From Gilliamella intestini (lineage in GTDB: Bacteria; Pseudomonadota; Gammaproteobacteria; Enterobacterales; Orbaceae): 64,000 bases of DNA. The DNA lies in assembly GCF_900094935.1 (NCBI RefSeq), contig NZ_FMBA01000005.1, positions 1 through 64,000 on the forward strand, read 5' to 3'. The position numbers and the translations under genes were made by a program. Numbering within the stretch: the stretch's first letter is position 1; each line of letters begins with the position of its first letter. Positions 23,007-32,773 of this stretch are shown one piece after another. Below the pieces are notes generated by a model. It saw nothing but the letters and a program-made list of their open reading frames with translations. It was not told where the DNA came from and ran no database searches.

Positions 23007-24230
23007 TTACACCAATATTTCAATTGCACTTTTCAACTCTAAAATAAATTTATCCATATCTTGCTGATTATTATATGGCATCAATGAAACACGAACCGCA
23101 CCATGGCAACCTAATTTATTCATCAAAGGTTGGGCACAAAGCTCGCCAGTACGGATGGCAATATTTTGTTCACTTAACAAAATAGCAATATCATTATGAT
23201 GAATATTATTGATATTAAAAGTGATTATCGGGCTATCATCCACACTATAAAATTGAATATCGGCAAATTGGTTTAGTTGTGATTTTGCGTAACAAGCTAG
23301 CTGTTTTGTGTAGTTTTCAGCTTGCTTATTATCCCAACTTTTTAACCACTCAAGTACGGCATTAAAACCAACAATACCGGCAATATTAGGCGTACCAGCT
23401 TCAAATTTATAAGGAAGATCTTCTTGAATAAAATCATCAAACGAAGCGCTTTTTAGCATTTTACCGCCACCATGCCAAACCGACATTTGCTCAAGTAATG
23501 CCTTTTTACCATATAAAACGCCAAGCCCTGTTGGACCATACAATTTATGGGTAGAAAAGGCATAAAAATCGATATCTAACAGGTTAACATTAATTGCATG
23601 ATGAACAACACCTTGCGCACCATCCACCACTAAAACCGCATCATATTGATGAACAATGTTGCTTATTGTCGCTAAATCAGGACAAAATCCAGTTACGTTT
23701 GACATTTGGGTGATTGCAACAATTTTAGTCTTCGCTGACATTAACGACGATAACTCATTAACATCCGACGACCACTTAACGACTTTAGCCCCCGTTTGCT
23801 TAGCCACAATCAACCAAGGTAACAAATTACTATGATGCTCTAATTCACTCACAATAATTTCATCGTTGGGTTGTAACAACAAGCGAGCATAGCTTTGCGT
23901 AATTAAGTTAATTGACTCGGTTGCACCCCGTGTCCAGATAATTTCAGCACTACTATTAGCGCCAATCAAATCGGCAACATTTTGTCTTGCCTTATCAATT
24001 GTTGCTGTTACTTGCAAAGCATCTTGGTATAAACTACGTTTTGTAGTAGCAGTATTCTGGGCATAATACGCAAGTGTCGCATCAATCATTGCTTGCGGTT
24101 TAAGTGCTGTTGCTGCTGAATCAAGATATACGCTTTCATGATTGAGCGCAGGATAATTTTCCCGAAACAGTTCAGGCAGAAAATGCTTATTGGGTAAGTT
24201 CAAGTCCGGCAATCCCATTCCAGTAACCAT
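23007..24230 (-). CDS. csdA: cysteine desulfurase CsdA
   Basis: PLP-dependent class V aminotransferase fold that releases sulfur from cysteine as an enzyme persulfide. In the longest frame (start 24251) the PLP lysine is K236 in 'FSTHKLYGPTG' and the active Cys is C372 in 'RTGELCAQP'. The longest frame overlaps ubiV by 65 nt; the ATG at 24230 has a GAG box and is preferred, and 24218 is also possible. It forms an operon with csdE downstream and ubiV-ubiU upstream, so it may supply sulfur for the Fe-S clusters of UbiU/UbiV. Confidence 0.9.
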   Translation of the reverse strand: MVTGMGLPDLNLPNKHFLPELFRENYPALNHESVYLDSAATALKPQAMIDATLAYYAQNTATTKRSLYQDALQVTATIDKARQNVADLIGANSSAEIIWTRGATESINLITQSYARLLLQPNDEIIVSELEHHSNLLPWLIVAKQTGAKVVKWSSDVNELSSLMSAKTKIVAITQMSNVTGFCPDLATISNIVHQYDAVLVVDGAQGVVHHAINVNLLDIDFYAFSTHKLYGPTGLGVLYGKKALLEQMSVWHGGGKMLKSASFDDFIQEDLPYKFEAGTPNIAGIVGFNAVLEWLKSWDNKQAENYTKQLACYAKSQLNQFADIQFYSVDDSPIITFNINNIHHNDIAILLSEQNIAIRTGELCAQPLMNKLGCHGAVRVSLMPYNNQQDMDKFILELKSAIEILV

Positions 24231-25065
24231 TACAATCTCGGTTATGTTCAATTTGCAGTGGATTTAATCCATCTTCGTTAGCTTTAAACTGCTTAATAAT
24301 ATCAAGTGTTTCAATACCAAGTGGTGAAATTCTAACGATATCAACCAATCCTTTCATCTCTTTTAGATTATTTCCCAAATTGTAACAATAACCGCTTTGA
24401 GTCTGAATGCCATTTAACACAAATACTTTCTGTTGTTCTTGTGAAAACACCTCACGTCCAACAGGATACTTAATACAACAAGTTTCGCATTTATCTTTAG
24501 GCTTATCTTCCGATCTTGCGGTAAAACAGCGAGCTGAATAAGCTAAAGGTAAATAACCATAACTAAACACTTCAACTTCAAAATTTCGTGCGATATTTAA
24601 ACTCTCAAACTGTTTAAGCACATTACTCAACCAATCACGAGAAAGCTCAACCGGCATACACCAGCGAACCATACCTTGTTTTTGTAATAATTTTAAAGTT
24701 AAAGCGTTATAACAGTTAATAGCCGGACCTGCAACAAAGGGTAATTTATGCTCATGCGCAACATTAATGGCAGCTAAATCGTTTGCTTCGACTAAAAACT
24801 CCCCATTATTAACCAATTGCCGTAAGTCATTTAATTCTGATGGTGCTTCAAGTAAAGCTAATGTAGAAAGCACTACCTGTTTACCGGATTTAGCAATCTC
24901 TTTTGCTAATTCAATCCAGTTTGGTACTTTCATTTCACGGCGCTTGGTACAAACCGTTTCGCCCATATAAATAATATCCGCTTGACTCTCTTTGGCGGCA
25001 TAATAAAAAGCTTCTGTTTCAGTTTTAGGCCAATAATAAAGCACTGGTCCTAATGCGTATTTCAT
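24187..25065 (-). CDS. ubiV: O2-independent ubiquinone synthesis protein UbiV
   Basis: U32 peptidase-like protein, 292 residues from the ATG at 25065. A GTG at 25077 would add four residues, but it lacks a ribosome site and E. coli UbiV begins at this ATG. With UbiU it hydroxylates ubiquinone precursors without oxygen. The four [4Fe-4S] Cys are present: C43, C184, C197 and C201 in the longer numbering. It overlaps csdA downstream. Confidence 0.93.
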   Translation of the reverse strand: MKYALGPVLYYWPKTETEAFYYAAKESQADIIYMGETVCTKRREMKVPNWIELAKEIAKSGKQVVLSTLALLEAPSELNDLRQLVNNGEFLVEANDLAAINVAHEHKLPFVAGPAINCYNALTLKLLQKQGMVRWCMPVELSRDWLSNVLKQFESLNIARNFEVEVFSYGYLPLAYSARCFTARSEDKPKDKCETCCIKYPVGREVFSQEQQKVFVLNGIQTQSGYCYNLGNNLKEMKGLVDIVRISPLGIETLDIIKQFKANEDGLNPLQIEHNRDCNGYWNGIAGLELTQ

Positions 25066-25148
25066 GGTTTTGCTCACTATATTTATATTAGATCTTTTTC
25101 AATGATTTACGTTGATACTGTTAGCACATTACCTATTGCTAACTCACC

Positions 25149-26144
25149 TTATTGCCATTTACGGTGATAAGCACCTAAAGTTGTTTGTGTGCCTTCTGAC
25201 ACCGAACCAAGCGTATCGATCCAGCGTTGTTCGGCTTGGAACGATTGCGGATTGGCTTTATAGCGATCGATGGCTTGTCTCCATACTTTAGTGACTTGCT
25301 CGACATAAGCTGGGCTACGCTGACGGCCTTCTATTTTGACTGATGCGATATTTGCGGCAAACAGTTCAGGCAATAGCTCAATGGTATTTAAACTTGTTGG
25401 CTCCTCGATCGGATGATAAAGTTCATCCCCAACAAAATAACGACCTTTACATAATGTTGGGTAGCCTGCATTTTCGCCTTTTTTATGGCAATCAATTAAC
25501 ACATTATTCAGTCTTGACTCCAGTCCTTTTTCAGTCTCTTCCCAACGAACAAATTTGGCAGGCGAACAAGCGCCAACGGTATTAGGGGATTCGCCAGTCA
25601 AATAAGATGACAAATAACATCGACCTTCGGCCATAATACACAAACTACCAAAAGCAAACACTTCAAGTGGAACGGGTGACACTTGTGATAACTGTTTAAC
25701 TTGATGCATCGAAAGTACACGGGGCAAAACAATACGATGTACCTGAAAATTATTATAGTAAAACTTAATCGACTCCTCATTGGTTGACGACGCTTGCACA
25801 GAAACATGACGCTCAAGATTAGGGTATTTTTCAGCCGCATAATCAAGCATAGCAAGATCGGCAATAATTAACGCATCAGCACCAATATTAGCCGCAGTAT
25901 CAACTGCATATTGCCAACGTTGAAAATTTTCTGGATGGGCAAAAGTATTAATAGCAATATGCAATTTTTTGCCGTGTTTGTGTACATAATCTGAAGCTTC
26001 AATCAATCGCTTTTCATTAAAATTCAAACCAGCAAAATGACGGGCATTGGTATCGTCTTTTAAACCAATATAAACAGCATCAGCACCATTATCAATGGCG
26101 ACTTTTAGTGATGGTAAAGATCCCGCTGGACAAAGAAGTTCCAT
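25149..26144 (-). CDS. ubiU: O2-independent ubiquinone synthesis protein UbiU
   Basis: U32 peptidase-like protein, 331 residues, partner of UbiV in anaerobic ubiquinone hydroxylation. The cluster ligands C169, C176, C193 and C232 are conserved ('GSLCIMAEGRCYLSS', 'VGACSPAK', 'TLCKGRYF'). The start 'MELLCPAGSLPSLK' is typical. UbiT, the third protein of the system, is not encoded next to it in this window. Confidence 0.94.
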   Translation of the reverse strand: MELLCPAGSLPSLKVAIDNGADAVYIGLKDDTNARHFAGLNFNEKRLIEASDYVHKHGKKLHIAINTFAHPENFQRWQYAVDTAANIGADALIIADLAMLDYAAEKYPNLERHVSVQASSTNEESIKFYYNNFQVHRIVLPRVLSMHQVKQLSQVSPVPLEVFAFGSLCIMAEGRCYLSSYLTGESPNTVGACSPAKFVRWEETEKGLESRLNNVLIDCHKKGENAGYPTLCKGRYFVGDELYHPIEEPTSLNTIELLPELFAANIASVKIEGRQRSPAYVEQVTKVWRQAIDRYKANPQSFQAEQRWIDTLGSVSEGTQTTLGAYHRKWQ

Positions 26145-26647
26145 AATTATTCCTAACTTAAGTTTGGCCTTTTATACGCTGCGTATTATGCAATAATTCT
26201 GAGTTTAATGCGAATGGAAAGCGGTAATTGTGCTTAAAAAGGTAGAGTAGAGCAGAGCATTGCCATCATCACTAAAAATAGGAATAAGCAATTTTTGTCA
26301 TGTAAATAACAATCAAAAATAAGGTTAAAGTATATAAAACAAACAATTAAAGACGATTGCAATTAGCAAAATTGTAGAAATTTCTCTTGTTGTTTACAGT
26401 AATTTGAGAAAATACTGTAATTCCTATACCGCGCTCATTGCCGATTGTAACCTAAGCACGAACTGATAAAAACAAACCGCACAAAACCACCAACAGCAAA
26501 GATAAAAAACTAGCAATCTTATACAATTTATGGTATAAAACGCACGCTACATTTCGCATTATTTTTTTACAAAAATAATCGGAAATAACAGTATTACTTT
26601 TAATGATTAATTAACGTTATAACACACACATATCATTACACTTTTCC
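26145..26647. other. intergenic region between ubiU and the rpsB leader
   Basis: About 500 bp of AT-rich DNA with no convincing gene. It should hold divergent promoters for ubiU and rpsB. A TATAAA box near 26533 is the best -10-like sequence on the plus strand, but no good -35 goes with it. A segment at 26411-26436 weakly resembles the dispersed repeat. Confidence 0.4.
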
Positions 26648-26706
26648 GGGGTGCCTTTTGCTTTATGTATAGGTCGGTAAAAGCGGATATGTGGAGGCAT
26701 AACCCC
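26648..26706 (+). promoter_or_regulatory. rpsB mRNA leader stem (probable S2 autoregulatory element)
   Basis: GGGGTGCC (26648-26655) pairs with GGC-ATA-ACCCC (26696-26706) to close a stem-loop 20 nt before the rpsB start. In E. coli, S2 represses its own mRNA through a conserved leader structure, and the position and shape here fit that. The interior sequence is not verified against a covariance model. Confidence 0.5.
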
Positions 26707-26726
26707 AACGTCAAAATGAGGAAATC

Positions 26727-27467
26727 ATGACTACTACAGTATCAATGCGCGATATGTTACAAGCGGGTGTACACTTTGGACACCAAACTCGTTATTGGAA
26801 CCCAAAAATGAAACCATTTATTTTTGGTGCTCGTAACAAAGTTCATATTATCAATCTTGAAAAAACAGTACCACTGTTCAACGAAGCATTAGCTGAATTA
26901 AACAAGGTTGCCGCTCGTAAAGGTAAAATTTTATTTGTTGGTACAAAGCGTGCAGCTGGTGAAGCAATCAAACAAGCAGCTGAAAGCTGTGGGCAATACT
27001 ACGTTAATCACCGTTGGTTAGGTGGTATGTTGACTAACTGGAAAACAGTACGTCAATCAATCAAACGTCTAAAAGATTTAGAAACACAAGCTAGTGATGG
27101 GACTTTCGACAAATTAACCAAAAAAGAAGCACTAATGCGTGCTCGTGAAATGGCTAAATTAGAAAATAGCTTGGGTGGAATTAAAAATATGGGTGGCTTA
27201 CCGGATATGATTTTTGTTATTGGTGCAGACCATGAACATATCGCTATAAAAGAAGCTAACAATTTAGGTATTCCAGTCGTTGCTGTTGTTGATACTAACT
27301 CAGATCCAGATGGTATTGATTACATCGTTCCTGGTAATGATGACGCAATCCGTGCAATTCAATTATATGCAAATGCGGTTGCTCAAGCCGTTCGTGCGGG
27401 TCGTGAGCAAAATCAATCTCCAGTATCTGAAGAAAGCTTTGTTGAAGAAGCTCCAGCAGCAGAGTAA
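26727..27467 (+). CDS. rpsB: 30S ribosomal protein S2
   Basis: 246 residues. The sequence starts '[26 protein letters not shown]' in the typical S2 pattern, and '[13 protein letters not shown]' and '[21 protein letters not shown]' are diagnostic. It binds the small subunit late and helps recruit S1. AGGA precedes the ATG. It is the first gene of rpsB-tsf. Confidence 0.98.
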   Translation: MTTTVSMRDMLQAGVHFGHQTRYWNPKMKPFIFGARNKVHIINLEKTVPLFNEALAELNKVAARKGKILFVGTKRAAGEAIKQAAESCGQYYVNHRWLGGMLTNWKTVRQSIKRLKDLETQASDGTFDKLTKKEALMRAREMAKLENSLGGIKNMGGLPDMIFVIGADHEHIAIKEANNLGIPVVAVVDTNSDPDGIDYIVPGNDDAIRAIQLYANAVAQAVRAGREQNQSPVSEESFVEEAPAAE

Positions 27468-27485
27468 TAAACTCAAATATTTTCA

Positions 27486-27507
27486 GGGTCGATAATAATA
27501 TCGACCC
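27486..27507 (+). terminator. hairpin between rpsB and tsf (possible attenuator)
   Basis: A 9-bp inverted repeat, GGGTCGATA (27486-27494) and TATCGACCC (27499-27507), with a 4-nt loop and no T run. The E. coli rpsB-tsf gap also carries an attenuator-like hairpin, so partial termination or mRNA processing is plausible here. Confidence 0.5.
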
Positions 27508-27551
27508 ATTCTAATGAAAATCATCACAATGGTTAAATAGAGGATTAAAAA

Positions 27552-28409
27552 ATGGCTGAAGTTACCGCTTCTATGGTAAAAGAACTGCGCGAAAGAACTG
27601 GCGCAGGTATGATGGAATGTAAAAAGGCATTAGTTGAAGCTAATGGCGACATTGAACTTGCAATTGACAACATGCGTAAATCAGGTCAAGCAAAAGCAGC
27701 TAAAAAAGCAGGCCGAGTTGCTGCTGAAGGTGTGATTATTTCTAAAATCTCTGCTGATAAAAAATTTGGTGTTATTTTAGAAGTTAACTGTGAAACAGAC
27801 TTCGTTGCAAAAGATGCTGGTTTCTTAGCATTTAGTGACAAAGTTGCAGAGGCAGCATTAGCAGATCGTATTACTGATGTTGCAGTACTACAAGCAAAAT
27901 TTGAAGAAGAACGCACAGCATTAGTTGCTAAAATTGGTGAAAACATCGGTATTCGTCGTGTTGCTGAAATTGCTGGTGACGTAGTAGGTAGTTATCAACA
28001 CGGTGCTCGTATCGGTGTATTAGTTGCTGCAAACGGTGCTGACGATGAATTAGTTAAACACATCGCAATGCACATTGCTGCAAGCAAACCAGAATATGTT
28101 GATCCAAGTGATGTTCCTGCTGATGTGGTTGAACACGAGCGTAACATCCAAATCGATATTGCAATGCAATCTGGTAAACCACGCGAAATCGCTGAAAAAA
28201 TGGTTGCAGGTCGCATGCGTAAATTCACTGGCGAAGTTTCTTTAACTGGTCAACCATTTGTAATGGAACCATCAAAAACAGTAGGTGACTTATTAAAAGA
28301 AAAGAGCGCCGCAGTTGCTTCATTCATCCGTTTTGAAGTGGGTGAAGGTATTGAAAAAGTTGAAGTTGACTTTGCAGCAGAAGTTGCAGCGATATCAAAA
28401 CAATCTTAA
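27552..28409 (+). CDS. tsf: translation elongation factor Ts
   Basis: 285 residues; exchanges GDP for GTP on EF-Tu. The N-terminal UBA-like domain has '[24 protein letters not shown]', and the core has '[12 protein letters not shown]' and the '[14 protein letters not shown]' block. It follows rpsB by 84 bp and ends 10 bp before a strong terminator. Confidence 0.98.
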   Translation: MAEVTASMVKELRERTGAGMMECKKALVEANGDIELAIDNMRKSGQAKAAKKAGRVAAEGVIISKISADKKFGVILEVNCETDFVAKDAGFLAFSDKVAEAALADRITDVAVLQAKFEEERTALVAKIGENIGIRRVAEIAGDVVGSYQHGARIGVLVAANGADDELVKHIAMHIAASKPEYVDPSDVPADVVEHERNIQIDIAMQSGKPREIAEKMVAGRMRKFTGEVSLTGQPFVMEPSKTVGDLLKEKSAAVASFIRFEVGEGIEKVEVDFAAEVAAISKQS

Positions 28410-28418
28410 TTGTTTAAA

Positions 28419-28445
28419 AAAACCGCCGTTAAGGCGGTTTTGTTT
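28419..28445 (+). terminator. tsf terminator
   Basis: AACCGCC-GTTA-GGCGGTT type hairpin (stem in 28421-28440) followed by a T-rich stretch. It lies just after the tsf stop and is a typical Rho-independent terminator. Confidence 0.9.
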
Positions 28446-28524
28446 ATCCACAAAATATTTTAAAATAATTATGTGCTAGTTTTTATTAGCTAAATAATCA
28501 AGTAATGAAATAGCGAGATTTTAT

Positions 28525-29259
28525 ATGGCAACCCCTTTTTATAAACGTATTCTTCTAAAACTCAGTGGTGAAGCACTACAAGGTGACGAAGGCTTTGGTA
28601 TTGATGCAACGGTTCTTGACCGCATGGCGCAAGAAATCAAAGAATTAATTGAAATGAACGTTCAAGTTGCAGTTGTGATTGGGGGGGGTAATCTGTTTCG
28701 CGGTGCAGGTCTTGCTAAAGCAGGAATGAATCGTGTTGTTGGTGATCACATGGGCATGCTTGCAACCGTCATGAATGGTCTTGCGATGCGAGATGCATTG
28801 CATCGAATTGAAGTAAACGCTCGCCTAATGTCAGCCATTCCATTAAATGGCGTGTGCGATGATTATCGTTGGACCGAAGCAATTAGCTTACTTCGCCATG
28901 GTAGAGTGGTTATCCTTTCTGCAGGTACAGGTAACCCATTTTTTACAACCGATTCGGCAGCGTGTTTGCGTGGCATTGAAATTGAAGCAGATGTTGTTTT
29001 AAAGGCTACCAAAGTTGATGGCGTCTATTCTGCTGATCCTGTAAAGGATCCTAATGCAACACTTTATAAAACACTTAATTATGACAAAGTACTAGACGAC
29101 GAATTAAAAGTTATGGACTTAGCCGCCTTTACGCTAGCACGCGACCATAATTTACCTATCTGTGTTTTCAATATGAATAAACCTGGCGCATTGCGTCGTG
29201 TCATTTTAGGTGAACAAGAAGGGACATTAATTAATAACAAAGCAACAGTAACCTGCTAA
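28525..29259 (+). CDS. pyrH: UMP kinase
   Basis: Bacterial amino-acid-kinase-fold UMP kinase, 244 residues; makes UDP from UMP and ATP. The N-terminus '[15 protein letters not shown]', the glycine-rich '[11 protein letters not shown]' and '[19 protein letters not shown]' are diagnostic. It is followed by frr after 29 bp, the usual order rpsB-tsf-pyrH-frr. Confidence 0.98.
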   Translation: MATPFYKRILLKLSGEALQGDEGFGIDATVLDRMAQEIKELIEMNVQVAVVIGGGNLFRGAGLAKAGMNRVVGDHMGMLATVMNGLAMRDALHRIEVNARLMSAIPLNGVCDDYRWTEAISLLRHGRVVILSAGTGNPFFTTDSAACLRGIEIEADVVLKATKVDGVYSADPVKDPNATLYKTLNYDKVLDDELKVMDLAAFTLARDHNLPICVFNMNKPGALRRVILGEQEGTLINNKATVTC

Positions 29260-29288
29260 TTATCTTTATTTTAAATAAGGCTTTTATT

Positions 29289-29846
29289 ATGTTAAACGAG
29301 ATTCAAAAAGAAGCGCAAACGCGCATGGAAAAAAGTATTGATGCGTTTCAAAATCATATTTCAAAAGTAAGAACTGGTCGCGCATCACCAAGCTTATTAG
29401 ATGGCATTATGGTTGAATATTACGGCAGCCCAACGCCATTACGCCAACTAGCTAATATCGTTGCTGAAGATGCAAGAACGCTAGCGATTACCGTATTTGA
29501 CAAATCACTTACACCACTTATTGAAAAAGCAATCTTAACATCAGATTTAGGACTTAACCCAGCGTCAGCAGGTACCGTTATTCGCGTACCACTTCCACCA
29601 TTAACCGAAGAACGCCGCCGCGATTTAACCAGAATTGTCCGTAACGAAGCAGAACAAGGCCGAGTATCAATCCGTAATATTCGCCGTGATGCCAACGACC
29701 AAATCAAAGGGTTACTAAAAGATAAAGAAATCTCTGAAGATGAAGAGCGTAAAGCACAAGATTTAATCCAAAAAGCGACAGACGCCGCAATTAAAAAATT
29801 AGATGCAGTGCTTGCCGATAAAGAAAAGGAACTAATGGAGTTCTAA
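29289..29846 (+). CDS. frr: ribosome recycling factor
   Basis: 185 residues; splits post-termination ribosomes with EF-G. The sequence contains '[27 protein letters not shown]', '[16 protein letters not shown]' and '[18 protein letters not shown]', which are family signatures. It ends before a clear terminator at 29875 and is the last core gene before the accessory region. Confidence 0.98.
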   Translation: MLNEIQKEAQTRMEKSIDAFQNHISKVRTGRASPSLLDGIMVEYYGSPTPLRQLANIVAEDARTLAITVFDKSLTPLIEKAILTSDLGLNPASAGTVIRVPLPPLTEERRRDLTRIVRNEAEQGRVSIRNIRRDANDQIKGLLKDKEISEDEERKAQDLIQKATDAAIKKLDAVLADKEKELMEF

Positions 29847-29874
29847 TTCCTAACTGTTTTCTTTCTAACAAAAC

Positions 29875-29908
29875 AAACGCTCTGCTTAGTAAAACAGAGC
29901 GTTTTATT
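29875..29908 (+). terminator. frr terminator
   Basis: AAACGCTCTG pairs with CAGAGCGTTT across a short A/T loop (stem in 29876-29904), followed by TTTATTTATT. It marks the end of the rpsB-tsf-pyrH-frr cluster. Confidence 0.85.
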
Positions 29909-29946
29909 TATTGACAGTAAATATATTGACTATTTTACAGCCATAA

Positions 29947-30900
29947 TTACAACTCAAGCTCGTCCTTATCAAGTTCACTTTCGTTATTGCAATAATTTTC
30001 TTCTTTTTGCGTACATTGACGAGAAAACTCATCATTTGCTTGATCACTAAATTTTTTATACTGACATAGCGAATTAATTAAAGTGAAGTGATTTTTGTTG
30101 ACATCATATTGGTGTGTTTCTGTCACAATAACAGCACCATTATCTTTGATAGAACAAATTTTTCGCCTAATAGCTTGTTTTTTATTTTCATCAAAGGTTA
30201 TATAACGACCTTCTAAATTTAGATAAATAAACTTCCCTTTTTTCTTATTGAAAGCGTAATAACGATCAATAATTGGGATGTCCACGACATCATCGGTTGT
30301 TTGTGAGATATAAAATTCATTATTATCACCATCAAAGTTATAATCATCGGTATTAATGCTTTGATCATCTTCTTTAGATCCAAAAAAATAATCATTATAT
30401 AGATGATAACCTTGTTTTATTGTATCGATTGACATAAATTCATAACCATCAAAATCATCAATTGTTTGCAGTAAACTACCATCTCTTTTTCGGTAAACAT
30501 TAATACCAACCATTTTAGTTGCACTGCCTTTTATGGATAAAAGGACTTTAAAAAAATAGTCTTTAGTGGTTCTGTGTTGTAAAAACTCTACATTTTTAGA
30601 CTTCTTTTCAGACTTATCAGGAATACATCTAAATTCAAATTCACTTTCTAACTTTGTTTTATCTAATGGAATCTTATTTGATTCAACATTATTTTCATCT
30701 TTATCTTCGTCTTCAAAAGACGTTGTACCTAATAATTTAGGAATATTAGTTATATTATTTATATATACAACTCTATTAGTACCATAATCATAATGATATT
30801 CTTCTTTATATTTTCCATTAGTTTTAATTTGAATACCGTAAGAACAGTCGGCAACTACAAAATTTGGTAAAAAGAATATTAAAATTAAAAAATATTTCAT
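29947..30900 (-). CDS. exported protein of unknown function
   Basis: 317 residues from the ATG at 30900; an ATG at 30912 lies directly on the AAGGA box, so the downstream start is preferred. A signal peptide ('MKYFLILIFFLPNFVVADC') ends at about residue 18. The mature part is acidic and has several Cys, including a Cys pair near the C-terminus. It contains an acidic, possibly calcium-binding or FG-GAP-like stretch 'DDYNFDGDNNEFYIS'. I do not recognise the family. The next gene on the same strand is another exported protein, and the pair may be co-transcribed. Confidence 0.6.
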   Translation of the reverse strand: MKYFLILIFFLPNFVVADCSYGIQIKTNGKYKEEYHYDYGTNRVVYINNITNIPKLLGTTSFEDEDKDENNVESNKIPLDKTKLESEFEFRCIPDKSEKKSKNVEFLQHRTTKDYFFKVLLSIKGSATKMVGINVYRKRDGSLLQTIDDFDGYEFMSIDTIKQGYHLYNDYFFGSKEDDQSINTDDYNFDGDNNEFYISQTTDDVVDIPIIDRYYAFNKKKGKFIYLNLEGRYITFDENKKQAIRRKICSIKDNGAVIVTETHQYDVNKNHFTLINSLCQYKKFSDQANDEFSRQCTQKEENYCNNESELDKDELEL

Positions 30901-30959
30901 TGTTTTGTACATCCTTACTAATCATTTTAGCCATTTTTTAGTGATAATTTTTATTATTT

Positions 30960-32030
30960 TTACCAGTCTCTAAACGAATTCCATGGTATCCAGTTGATTA
31001 TTTCACCATTCTTTTTACTATGATAGCTGACTTTAAACCACAAAAGTTCCTTATTTTTATCTTCAATTTCTCCTATTTTATTTTCGTCCCTCTCTATATC
31101 AAGAATTTTGACAAAATTATTTCTTTTTAAATAGTTATCAGTTGGGTACTGAAAATCAGGTTGTTCATAAAGTTGGACTTTTGCTAGTTGAATATAAGAA
31201 TGAATATCTCGTTTTTTTGTTGATTTATCCAACAGTGCTGAAAGTTTTTTCATATCATAAAAGGTGAAATGACCACTAGAATCAAGAATATCTAAACCAA
31301 TCATATATGGGAACTCAAGACTATTTGAGCTCACCATTCTTTGAAACACTTCAACATTGTTGAAATGATATTGCTTATCTTTATTGGCCATTATTACCGT
31401 ATATTTATCTAAATCATAATCTTCGATAGATTGGTAACGTTGATAAAAATTAATATCCCCCACTTTGGCGACAAGCACATCAAAATCTCTATACGCTAGA
31501 CTTTCATCAGTATGGGGAAAATAAGCATAAGAATTTATTGATTCAGGCGAAAAATAGATAAAAAATTTATATAAATCATCAGCTCTATTTAATGTTTGTC
31601 TATTTATACAATATGAATATTGTGTCTTCATCAAGTTTATTAACCGTCTTCTGACATATACACAATCAGCAGTTAAATGACTATCTCGGATAGTTATTGG
31701 AATATAAGCTTCAGTATTATGAGTCCTTGTACCAGAGTAAAAAAAAGTGGGTTTATTCATCCAATTGACAAATTTAATATCAAGTTCCCCAAACAATCCA
31801 ATTAAATTTTTAAATTGGTAATCCATATCATCCGCTTTAACTTCTAATATAGTGGGTTTTAAAAATTCACCATTCTCATCATCACAGCGATAAGTAGTAA
31901 AATGATAAGGTTTAGAGTGGATATTAAAAGAATAATTTTTAATCTCTGTCTTATTTAAGCAAGGTAGCTCCGCATAGCAGATATTACAAATTGTTATGCA
32001 TATTATTAATATAATGCTTTTTTTAAACAT
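30960..32030 (-). CDS. exported protein of unknown function with SH3-like C-terminus
   Basis: 356 residues from the ATG at 32030; a TTG at 32042 is less likely. A signal peptide is visible ('MFKKSIILIICITICNICYA'). The last 75 residues ('LAKVQLYEQPDFQYPTDNYL', then 'NWIPWNSFRDW') look like a bacterial SH3 domain, a fold often used to bind cell wall or peptides. The rest is not recognised. It lies 59 bp upstream of the other exported protein, next to an IS remnant, so it is probably accessory. Confidence 0.6.
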   Translation of the reverse strand: MFKKSIILIICITICNICYAELPCLNKTEIKNYSFNIHSKPYHFTTYRCDDENGEFLKPTILEVKADDMDYQFKNLIGLFGELDIKFVNWMNKPTFFYSGTRTHNTEAYIPITIRDSHLTADCVYVRRRLINLMKTQYSYCINRQTLNRADDLYKFFIYFSPESINSYAYFPHTDESLAYRDFDVLVAKVGDINFYQRYQSIEDYDLDKYTVIMANKDKQYHFNNVEVFQRMVSSNSLEFPYMIGLDILDSSGHFTFYDMKKLSALLDKSTKKRDIHSYIQLAKVQLYEQPDFQYPTDNYLKRNNFVKILDIERDENKIGEIEDKNKELLWFKVSYHSKKNGEIINWIPWNSFRDW

Positions 32031-32083
32031 TCTTTTTACCAAACAGTGTTTTTATTTTATTTTATTTAAGTATATTAGCTTAA

Positions 32084-32765
32084 ACTTAAGCTGACATACA
32101 CATGTTACTCATCGGCTTTCATTTTAACAAAATGCGTGTCCGATAAGCAAAATAAATTCTCCAATTGATATTCCTTAACCAACCCCTTTGCATCATTCCA
32201 AGTTTGCCATGGTGTCTTTCCATAACAATATTTTCCAGAGTGTGCTCTTTCTCGATTGTAAAACTCAAGCCATTGTTCAATATCGTTTTGTATTTCACTC
32301 AATTGCGTGTAAATCTTACGTCGAAATAAAATATCATAACATTCTGTTTTCATCGTCTTATGGAATCGCTCACAAATACCGTTAGTTTGTGGGCTGTAGG
32401 CTTTGGTCTTGGTGTGTTCAATATCTTCTAGATTAAGATAAAGTTCATAAGCATGACTCTCCTTATGGCCATTATATTCCGTACCTCGGTCGGTAAGAAT
32501 GCGTAAAAGTGGCACTTGTTCATTGTCAAAGATAGGCTTTTTACGACTGATTTCTTGAAGCGCAAGCTCCCCCCTTGCTCATACAATTGTTTAAAGCGAT
32601 AATAGCTATCTCGACTGTATCCCATGACTTTGCAAGCTTATTGAACGTTACCGAGTTGCTTAGCTAATTCTAAAAGTCCTAATTTAGGTTTAATGATTTT
32701 GGCGGTTTGATTCATTTCTGACTCTCCTTTTTGTGTTATAAAATAACTCAAGCGTCAGATTAAGT
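32084..32765 (-). mobile_element. decayed IS481-family element with imperfect terminal repeats
   Basis: Remnant IS bounded by ACTTAAGCTGAC (32084-32095) and GTCAGATTAAGT (32754-32765), an 11/12-matching inverted repeat. At 682 bp it is shorter than intact members. It contains a single broken transposase gene. No target duplication is evident. Confidence 0.7.
32105..32715 (-). pseudogene. IS481-family transposase, broken by stop, frameshift and deletion
   Basis: Reading from the ATG at 32715, the N-terminal HTH part (MNQTAKIIKPKLGLLELAKQ) runs into an in-frame TAA after 'LGNVQ'. It continues as 'ACKVMGYSRDSYYRFKQLYEQGG', then loses frame by one base in a run of six G (about 32568-32573). The sequence resumes as 'LALQEISRKKP' and jumps by an internal deletion to the catalytic domain 'ILTDRGTEYNG', 'KAYSPQTNGICERFHKTMK'. 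The second DDE Asp and the Glu are kept, but the first Asp region is deleted. It cannot encode active transposase. Confidence 0.85.
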
Positions 32766-32773
32766 AAAGACTA

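Noticed and set aside
26399-26440. Possible ninth copy of the dispersed repeat
   Set aside because: Only CTATACCG and an A-rich stretch match; the TTCAGGA core is absent.
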